64,000 bases of DNA from Eudorina sp. 2006-703-Eu-15 (taxonomy: Eukaryota; Chlorophyta; Chlorophyceae; Chlamydomonadales; Volvocaceae), in NCBI GenBank assembly GCA_003117195.1, contig BDSI01000132.1, forward strand, positions 276,078 through 340,077. Reading direction: 5' to 3'. Shown piece after piece: positions 40,112-47,540 of the stretch; positions within the stretch are counted from its first letter, which is position 1, and the number at the start of each line of letters is the position of its first letter. The position numbers were made by a program, and so were the translations under genes. The notes beneath the pieces are model-generated. The model was given only the letters and a program-made list of their open reading frames with translations, was not told the origin of the DNA and made no database searches.

Positions 40112-42760
40112 GAGCTGCTTCCCCGTTTGTGAAGTACTGCAACCCGTGGGTCCCGCCACGCCCCGGCACCCGCCCTCCCCGCGCCCAAACCCACGACGGC
40201 CTGACCTGAATGCTGCTTGCTCCCACAGGCTGCGCCAGCCCGACGGGAGCCCGTTGCACGCCCGCCTTCCACACGCGCGCAAACACGGCCTGCGGGCGGG
40301 GCCAGCCAACGTTTGAAACGGTACCAGCAGCAACCAGCGCGCTGACAGACGCAGCCAACCAGCCCGGCGTCGCAAAGCACTCGTCGAATTGCAGTGCCGT
40401 GCAGGTGCAAAGCATCCGGCTGCCCAGCCCATGCTATCAGCAGCTGCTAGAGATGCTTTCCCTTTTCGTTTGTGTGAAGTAAAGCAACCCGTGGGTCCCG
40501 CCACGCCCCGGCACCCGCCCTCCCCGCGCCCAAACCCACGACGGCCTGACCTGAATGCTGCTTGCTCCCACAGGCTGCGCCAGCCCGACGGGAGCCCGTT
40601 GCACGCCCGCCTTCCACACGCGCGCAAACATGGCCTGCGGGCGGGGCCAGCCAACGTTTGAAACGGTACCAGCAGCAACCAGCGCGCTGACAGACGCAGC
40701 CAACCAGCCCGGCGACGCAAAGCACTCGTCGAATTGCAGTGCCGTGCAGGTGCAAAGCATCCGGCTGCCCAGCCCATGCTATCAGCAGCTGCTAGAGATG
40801 CTTTCCCTTTTCGTTTGTGTGAAGTAAAGCAACCCGTGGGTCCCGCCACGCCCCGGCACCCGCCCTCCCCGCGCCCAAACCCACGACGGCCTGACCTGAA
40901 TGCTGCTTGCTCCCACAGGCTGCGCCAGCCCGACGGGAGCCCGTTGCACGCCCGCCTTCCACACGCGCGCAAACACGGCCTGCGGGCGGGGCCAGCCAAC
41001 GTTTGAAACGGTACCAGCAGCAACCAGCGCGCTGACAGACGCAGCCAACCAGCCCGGCGACGCAAAGCACTCGTCGAATTGCAGTGCCGTGCAGGTGCAA
41101 AGCATCCGGCTGCCCAGCCCATGCTATCAGCAGCTGCTAGAGATGCTTTCCCTTTTCGTTTGTGTGAAGTAAAGCAACCCGTGGGTCCCGCCACGCCGCG
41201 GCACCCGCCCTCCCCGCGCCCAAACCCACGACGGCCTGACCTGAATGCTGCTTGCTTCAACAGGCTGCGCCAGCTCAACGGGAACCCGTTGCACGCCCGC
41301 CTTACACACACAAACACGGTCTGCGGGCGGGGCCAGCCAACGTTTGAAACGGTACCAGCAGCAACCAGCGCGCTGACAGACGCAGCCAACCAGCCCGGCG
41401 ACGCAAAGCACTCGTCGAATTGCAGTGCCGTGCAGGTGCAAAGCATCCGGCTGCCCAGCCCATGCTATCAGCAGCTGCTAGAGATGCTTTCCCTTTTCGT
41501 TTGTGTGAAGTAAAGCAACCCGTGGGTCCCGCCACGCCGCGGCACCCGCCCTCCCCGCGCCCAAACCCACGACGGCCTGACCTGAATGCTGCTTGCTTCA
41601 ACAGGCTGCGCCAGCTCAACGGGAACCCGTTGCACGCCCGCCTTACACACACAAACACGGTCTGCGGGCGGGGCCAGCCAACATTCGAAACGCGTTTCGA
41701 AAGCTGCTTTCCCTTTTCGTTTGTGTGAAGTAAAGCAACCCGTGGGTCCCGCCACGCCCCGGCACCCGCCCTCCCCGCGCCCAAACCCACGACGGCCTGA
41801 CCTGAATGCTGCTTGCTACCACAGGCCGCGCCAGCCCGACGGGAACCCGTTGCACGCCCGCCTTCCACACGCGCGCAAACACGGCCTGCGGGCGGGGCCA
41901 GCCAACGTTCGAAACGCGTTTCGAAAGCTGCTTTCCCTTTTCGTTTGTGTGAAGTAAAGCAACCCGTGGGTCCCGCCACGCCCCGGCACCCGCCCTCCCC
42001 GCGCCCAAACCCACGACGGCCTGACCTGAATGCTGCTTGCTTCCACAGGCCGCGCCAGCCCGACGGGAACCCGTTGCACGCCCGCCTTCCACACGCGCGC
42101 AAACACGGCCTGCGGGCGGGGCCAGCCAACGTTCGAAAACGGTACCAGCAGCAACCAGCGCGCTGACAGACGCAGCCAACCAGCCCGGCGACGCAAAGCA
42201 CTCGTCGAATTGCAGTGCCGTGCAGGTGCAAAGCATCCGGCTGCCCAGCCCATGCTATCAGCAGCTGCTAGAGCTGCTTTCCCTTTTCGTTTGTGTGAAG
42301 TAAAGCAACCCGTGGGTCCCGCCACGCCCCGGCACCCGCCCTCCCCGCGCCCAAACCCACGACGGCCTGACCTGAATGCTGCTTGCTTCAACAGGCTGCG
42401 CCAGCTCAACGGGAACCCGTTGCACGCCCGCCTTACACACACAAACACGGTCTGCGGGCGGGGCCAGCCAACATTCGAAACGCGTTTCGAAAGCTGCTTT
42501 CCCTTTTCGTTTGTGTGAAGTAAAGCAACCCGTGGGTCCCGCCACGCCCCGGCACCCGCCCTCCCCGCGCCCAAACCCACGACGGCCTGACCTGAATGCT
42601 GCTTGCTTCAACAGGCTGCGCCAGCTCAACGGGAACCCGTTGCACGCCCGCCTTACACACACAAACACGGTCTGCGGGCGGGGCCAGCCAACATTCGAAA
42701 CGCGTTTCGAAAGCTGTTTCCCGTTTGGTTTGTGTGAAGTAAAGCAACCCGTGGGTTCCG
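40112..42760. repeat. 345-bp tandem repeat with shortened about 220-bp variants
   Basis: Full units of 345 bases recur from about 40112. From about 41690 onward some units lack about 125 internal bases, giving spacings near 220 (41581, 41801, 42025), then 346, then 220. In every shortened unit the joint is the perfect 18-base palindrome TTCGAAACGCGTTTCGAA (or its one-base variant). Each full unit has a plus-strand exon-like frame with four Cys (CASPTGARCTPAFHTRANTA, then TSALTDAANQPGDAKHSS), bounded by tcccacag and cag|gtgcaa. This could be a repeated extracellular exon, but proof is lacking. Confidence 0.93.
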
Positions 42761-42811
42761 CCACACCCCGCCATCCGTCTTACCCGCGCCCAAACCCACG
42801 ACAGCCTCGCC

Positions 42812-43160
42812 TGAATGCTTCTTGTCGTGCGCCGACCCTTCTGGCAACTCCCTTGTCGTGCGCCGTCCCTTCCCGCCCTGCCCTTGTCGTGCGCCATCCC
42901 TTCCCGCACCTCCCTTGTCGTGCGCCGTCCCGTCCCGCACAGCCCTTGTCGTGCGCCATCTCGTCCCGCACCGCACCGCCTTTGTTCTTCGCCGTCCCGT
43001 CCCGCACCGCCCTTGTTGTGCGCCGTCCCGTCCCGCCCTGCCCTTGTTGTGCGCCGTCCCGTCCCGCCCTGCCCTTGTCGTGCGCCGTCCCTTCCCGCAC
43101 CGCCCTTGTCGTGCGCCGTCCCTTCCCGCACGTCCCTTATCGTGCGCCGTCCCGTCCCAA
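42812..43160. repeat. About 30-bp tandem repeat (cttgtcgtgcgccgtccc)
   Basis: About eleven units, with alternating variants ending in cgccctgcc or cgcaccgcc. It follows directly after the 345-bp array. Confidence 0.92.
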
Positions 43161-43379
43161 AAACAAAAAGATTGTCACAGTGCATTCATAGCATCATTTT
43201 CATGTACTTTTATGTCTTTTTCATATGCCTTTCCTCTTCGTAGGAAGTAAAATTATGAGGCGCTTTGCGGGCGTATGAACTGCGCATGAACCATCTATGA
43301 AGATGCCATGAAGAGGTTATGAAGATACGAAGTGGCTTATGAAGATAGGTCCGTTCCACGAGTGACTGCCGTATGTCCT

Positions 43380-43610
43380 CCACATACTTACGCATGTTCA
43401 GGAACTTGGGGATAGATCCCCAGTTCTTGTACTCGCCAAACAAGCGCAGGATGTCCTTCTGCAACCTGCAACAGGACATGAAGCAGGTTAGTGCGAGGAC
43501 GAAAGTAAAGTCAGCATGAATAACTTACTTGTAGACAAGCTCCTCCAGCAGGGCGAGGCTGCCCGAGGTGTGCCTTGGCATGTCCCGGATCTGAATGTAG
43601 CGTGCGTACG
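43380..43610 (-). CDS. KDZ-like transposase exons, upstream part
   Basis: Exon 43610-43529 ends at a gtaagt donor and joins in frame to an exon starting at 43465. Together they read YARYIQIRDMPRHTSGSLAL, LEELVYKLQKDILRLFGEY and NWGSIPKFLNMRKYVEDIRQ. The last motif matches the N-[IF]-P-K-x-H-x-x-[RH]-x-[YV]-x-[ED]-x-I-R pattern of KDZ/CACTA-type transposases, but with Leu in place of the usual His. The exon's 3' limit is unclear. Orientation and order agree with the C-terminal exons at 37004-35852. Confidence 0.5.
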
Positions 43611-43859
43611 CTGCACATGTATGATGAACAGGAAGGATCTTAGCTAAGGCAAAGTGGTCGATAAATTGATTCACATACATTGAGATATGGCATATGATTG
43701 TGAATGCATAGGCTCACATACCACAGGTTCACATGTCTCTGTCGTCTATTTTGCCGTACCGCCAAGTTTCCAATACGACAGTCATGTTTGAATCTGCATA
43801 CTGCAGCGCTAAACACACAGAACCGTTCAATATATGCCTAATAGCCTTTGGCTTTCAAA

Positions 43860-44101
43860 TGCACTATTTGACGCCCCAGGAGGCTTGTGGGAGGCTAGGT
43901 GCCGTTGGTTTGAGGCTTGCCCGTGACTTCAGCGATTACAACCGCGCCAAGCACATTGTGGTGAGCATCAAGGGCTCATGCTCGGCTCTCACTCGCCTCA
44001 ACATGGCCGCAAAGTCAGGAGCTCTGCCCTTCGACAGTGATGTCACATTCGACTTCTATTCCTACCGGCTGGGCAAGCTGGATTGTACAACGGACAGCTG
44101 A
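43860..44101 (+). CDS. Unrecognised terminal exon inside the KDZ-like element
   Basis: The plus strand reads ACGRLGAVGLRLARDFSDYN, AKHIVVSIKGSCSALTRLNM and FDSDVTFDFYSYRLGKLDCT, and stops at 44101. Composition and codon use look genuine. A possible acceptor (tgacgccccag) lies near 43880. It may belong to a second gene of the element, read toward its right end. No family recognised. Confidence 0.4.
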
Positions 44102-44111
44102 AGTCCACGCT

Positions 44112-44460
44112 TTAAATTTCATCTATAGTCTTCGGGGATAGTCGATCACAATAGACGATCCATCTACAGTCGATGGTCATAGTCGATCGCAATAGACGAT
44201 GGCATCTATAGTCTATGGGGATAGTCGATCACAATAGACGATCCATCTACAGTCGATTGCCATAGTCGATCGCAATAGACGATGCCAGCTATAGACTATG
44301 GCCATAGTCGATCACAATAGTCGATGCCAGCTATAGACGATGGCAATAGTCCATCACTATAGTCGACATCGGCTATAGACAATGTCTATAGACGGCATTG
44401 ACTATAGTCCATCTATTGAGGCCCATCGTCTATTAGACGATGCTCCTGTCTATAGACGCT
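44112..44460. repeat. Right terminal array of TCTATAGACGA-related words
   Basis: Dense variants of atagtcgat, atagacgat and ctatagtc in both orientations, with a partial higher-order repeat (cacaatagacgatccatcta at two sites about 87 bases apart). The word ctatagtccatctatt occurs at both ends of the element in the same orientation (near 35201 and 44403). Confidence 0.9.
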
Positions 44461-44485
44461 GGAAAAAAATACAGACGCAGCGCCA

Positions 44486-45377
44486 GGCGAAGAAGGGGAG
44501 CAGCAGCAGAGGCCGCAACGCCGCCGGCGCGCGACCAACCTCAGGGAAATGGACATCAGTGTGACAATTACAATTCACAGCACCGATGTCCTCCCAATCC
44601 ACTTCCAATTGTACACCCAATGGCTGCAAGGCAACACGCTCAAGGGCAAAGCCAGCTTGGAGCGCGGTCCGGAGCAAGGCAGGCTTCATATTCAGAGCGT
44701 CATCCGTATTTTGGCGTCCTCCTCACAGTCTGTGAACACAACTATCCGGAATGCCCTTGGCTGGGACAATGACGGGGTCCGCCCGCAAGGCTCCCGTATC
44801 ATGTGCCGCGAGCTCCGTAATCAGGGCGTGCATACATTCGAAGGAATGTGTGGCTACTGTGAAAAGGATGCCGGCCGCGAGTAAGGTCCACGACGAGATG
44901 CAGCTGCAACATGCCACGCGCTCGACTGACACGATTCCCTTGCCTCGCAGATGGTTCCGCACCGTCAACCACAACGTTACCGATGAGGAGGTCGCACATG
45001 GTGTGGAGCGCTATCGCCTCTTCGCGGCGGACCCCACGCGCGAGAAGCAGATTATCAACAAGAACAACATCTTCAAGCTGTGCAAAGTGTACACCCTCTT
45101 CCACAACAACGACAACAACGCGGAGCAGTATGCAGAAATGGAGGAGGTGCTCCTCGACATGATCCGCTCGGAGCGCTACATCCCTGCTGCGATTTGGGCC
45201 ACACCGGGGCCCGGCCTGGGAATGGCCAAGACCAAGCTCGACGCAATGTGGCGCGTTGTTCGTGATCCGCGCGGCTGCAATCGCCAGGATATCAACCGCA
45301 TCTTCGTCTACAATGACACCCCAGCCAACACGGTCATCGACCCCAACCTCGAGCCAATCTTCAACCCACCGCAATGA
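44486..45377 (+). CDS. HUH/Rep-type endonuclease, single tyrosine (Y1), two exons
   Basis: The frame runs from the insertion boundary through EEGEQQQRPQRRRR to Met 44549 and the core domain: VTITIHS (motif 1-like strand), ERGPEQGRLHIQSV (HUQ-type metal site, RLHIQ at 44681-44695) and GMCGYCEKDAG (catalytic Tyr codon 44855-44857; Y103 and K106 counted from Met 44549). An intron at 44881-44950 (gtaagg...ctcgcag) joins GR to EWFRTVNHNVTDEEV. The rest (NKNNIFKLCKVYTLF, VLLDMIRSERYIPA) is unrecognised and ends at 45377. Such enzymes nick one DNA strand and form a 5' phosphotyrosine to start rolling-circle or peel-and-paste transfer. No P-loop helicase follows. The second metal-ligand His is Gln, as in many viral Reps. 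Confidence 0.68.
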
Positions 45378-45798
45378 CCGCGCGACGAAGGACACCTCAA
45401 CAGCAACGCCCGACAACTGGGTCTGCGAAATCAAAATCTTTGCGCCTGACCACGACATCGCGCCCAACGAGGTCAGCGACTGGACTTTCCTGCTACAACG
45501 TCACAGCAAGTCGCCAATCCGCGACTACAAGGTGGACCCCATCGCAGAAAACGCTATGTTCACCGACGAGCACAACCCCTACGAGAACTGGTACAAGGGC
45601 CTCAGAATCCTGTGCGCGTGCCCGGCCAGGCTGGACGACGACTTCCTGCTGGAGGAGCACGCCCAGATGCTGCGCGAAAGCAACAACTTGTTGGGCAAGC
45701 CCTACCCCGACTTCGCAATCTTTGTGAGATGGTTCAAGGACGTTAACGGCCGCGCCACCGGCCTTGACTGGGGCGACATGATCGCCGACGACGCCTGA
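45373..45798 (+). CDS. Second conserved protein of the HUH element
   Basis: A frame overlapping the HUH stop reads NWVCEIKIFAPDHDIAPNEV, SDWTFLLQRHSKSPIRDYKV, ENWYKGLRIL, LLEEHAQMLRESNNLLGKPY and FAIFVRWFKDVNGRATGLDW, with a stop at 45798. It is conserved with copies A and D, where it begins with Met; here that codon is not ATG (a Ser codon, tca, near 45398), so translation may depend on splicing or reinitiation, or the copy is defective. About 140 residues, no known domain. Retention in copies that lost the endonuclease suggests cis importance or simply the deletion position. Confidence 0.55.
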   Translation, partial: NDRATKDTSTATPDNWVCEIKIFAPDHDIAPNEVSDWTFLLQRHSKSPIRDYKVDPIAENAMFTDEHNPYENWYKGLRILCACPARLDDDFLLEEHAQMLRESNNLLGKPYPDFAIFVRWFKDVNGRATGLDWGDMIADDA

Positions 45799-46090
45799 CG
45801 CTCGCGGTCATGCCCGCAGCGCGTTCTTATTGACCTTGGAAATAAACTAAATGAAGCCCTGTAACAATCCAGTACTTTCCATCCCGCCGCTTCGCGTACA
45901 CTTCCCCTCTGCGCATTATAACATGAGCAAGCACCAAACACCACCCTCCGCGTTCGCGCAACTTTTCAGCGCCCTCCTATATGAAGGGCTACCGAACGTT
46001 TACTTGCATCGCGTCCCAGCGACATCCATGAATGCTCACGCGCCAGCCCTTATATGGACCGTACACGGCCGTGGTGGACCAGTTTTGTCA

Positions 46091-47302
46091 TAAACTCGCG
46101 TGAAAAAAGAAAGTGGCCCTCTGCGTACGGAATCCCCGACTCGGGAAAGCCAGTCTAGCAAAGCGCGGTCCGCAATGGAATGTTTTGCCCAATATGAATA
46201 GAGCTGTTTAAAACGTATTAGACGTTGGTTGCGCGCACGCGAATGGTGCGGGATCCAGGGAAATCGCTGCAAGCCGGTCATTTGCTTGCTCGCCGCTCCA
46301 GCGGCACCGCCCTAAAGCGCGATGGGTGCCTGTTGGCGCCGTTTTTGCTTATGGACATAGACAATCAAGGAAACCTCGCTCAGGGCTGGTGGCCCTGGGA
46401 AGACCCTACAATGAATCTTGCAACTGTGACCGCCCTTATGGTTGTTTCCTTGCTTGCCGTTGCCGCTGCACACAACGTTCTGTACCGTGGACCGCGGTGG
46501 GATGAAATCAATAAGCGCGCGTACTGGCCCCGCCAACACAATCCTTGACCCAGACCTCGAGCCTTTGTTCCAACCACCGCAATGAGCCCGCCACCAAAGA
46601 CTCCATGACTGAAACGCCCGACCAGAGGGTCTGTGAACTTTTTATCTATGCTCCTGACCATGATATCGCGCCCAACGAGGTCGGGGACTGGACCTTCCTC
46701 TTGGAACGCCAAAGCAAGCGGACCATCCGCGACTACAAGACCGAGCCCATCCTCGAGAACGCCATGTTTACCGACCCCTACAATCCCTTCGAGAACTGGT
46801 ATAAAGGCCTTCGCATTCTGAGCCTGCCCGCACATGCTGGGCCAGGAGTTCCTGCTGGAGGAGCACGCCGAGAAGCTCCGCGACAACAACAACTTGCTAG
46901 GCAAGCCCTATCCGACTTTCACTATCTTTGTGAGATGGTTCAGAAACATCAACAGCCGCATTACCGGCCTGGACTGGGGAGACATGATCGCCCACGACTT
47001 CTGAACACCGGCTCGCCAACGCCAGTACATATTGTACATATCCTTTATATATGCGCTTGTTACCTCTGTAACATACACCGGCGCTCCTATCTGGACCTGT
47101 CTCAACAGTCCGCTGTGAACGTTCTTGCAATGCCACGCTTCGCGCTCCCGCAACGCTTCAGCGCTCATCTATATCTTCGCCTATCCTTTGCATTGCCCCG
47201 CGTCTACTCCTTTCCACACCCTTCGTCAGCTTCTCAGAGGCTTTATATGGACCGTACACGGCCGTGCTGAACCAGTTTTGTCACTATGCAACGCAAACTA
47301 CT
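46091..47302 (+). mobile_element. Non-autonomous HUH-element derivative, copy D (head-to-tail)
   Basis: Identical to copy A at 31169-32380, including the same internal deletion and the same frameshift. Its first base follows directly after the 3' end of the long HUH element (ccagttttgtca|taaactcgcg). Its own 3' end continues into aaactaacacat and the tandem repeats that follow. Frames: 46225-46548 (N-terminal protein) and about 46605-47004 (second protein, broken). Confidence 0.88.
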
Positions 47303-47540
47303 AAACTAACACATGGTCATGGTAGTAAATCAAACATTCATGCCCCAAGCACATAACTAAAAAGCGCGAGCGTAAAGCGCGAGCGTTAAAGAGCCCCACA
47401 TCCTTCACCGGGAACAACGCAAACTACTAAACTAACACATGGTCATGGTAGTAAATCAAACATTCATGCCCCAAGCACATAACTAAAAAGCGCGAGCGTA
47501 AAGCGCGAGCGTTAAAGAGCCCCACATCCTTCACCGGGAA
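47289..47540. repeat. 126-bp tandem duplication at the satellite edge
   Basis: Two units, 47289-47414 and 47415-47540, each beginning caacgcaaactactaaacta (the mobile-element 3' end) and ending ccttcaccgggaa. The last 30 bases are also the first 30 of the 1340-bp satellite, so this is the transition between element and array. It contains the doubled word gcgcgagcgt. Confidence 0.95.

Larger units (their letters stand above)
35180..44477. mobile_element. 9.3-kb KDZ-like DNA transposon inserted in the HUH element
   Basis: The ends carry an 8-base inverted match, CGTCTGTA at 35180-35187 and TACAGACG at 44470-44477. Immediately outside are aagcacca (35172-35179) and cagcgcca (44478-44485), an 8-bp pair with six matches that fits an aged target duplication; KDZ elements are known for about 8-bp duplications. 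Both ends carry arrays of palindromic TCTATAGACGA words. Inside, minus-strand exons at 43610-43380 and 37004-35852 resemble the C-terminal half of a KDZ transposase. A catalytic DDE region is not visible. Large minisatellites fill the middle. The family name is an inference; the insertion itself is well supported by frame restoration. Confidence 0.6.
34508..46090 (+). mobile_element. HUH (Rep-like) endonuclease transposon, interrupted by a 9.3-kb insertion
   Basis: The 5' end (taaactcgcgcgg...gtggccctctg) and 3' end (ccgtacacggccgtg...ccagttttgtca) match copies A and D. Without the insertion at 35180-44477 and one copy of its target duplication, the element is about 2.3 kb. It encodes an N-terminal hydrophobic segment, a Gln/Pro-rich linker, a single-tyrosine HUH domain and a second conserved protein. 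No helicase (Walker A/B) is present, which separates it from Helitrons and viral Reps. The nearest described group I can name is the Replitrons (eukaryotic transposons with a stand-alone HUH endonuclease); membership is inferred. The head-to-tail neighbour (copy D) begins at the next base. Confidence 0.7.

Noticed and set aside
40109..42580. A 445-residue minus-strand Gly/Trp/Arg-rich protein
   Set aside because: The frame is kept open by the 345-base period and is broken wherever short units occur. The opposite strand shows better exon signals.
45181..45240. Walker A-like segment (TPGPGLGMAKTK) after the HUH domain
   Set aside because: There is no GK[ST] and no Walker B acid pair follows. 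It does not support a helicase domain.
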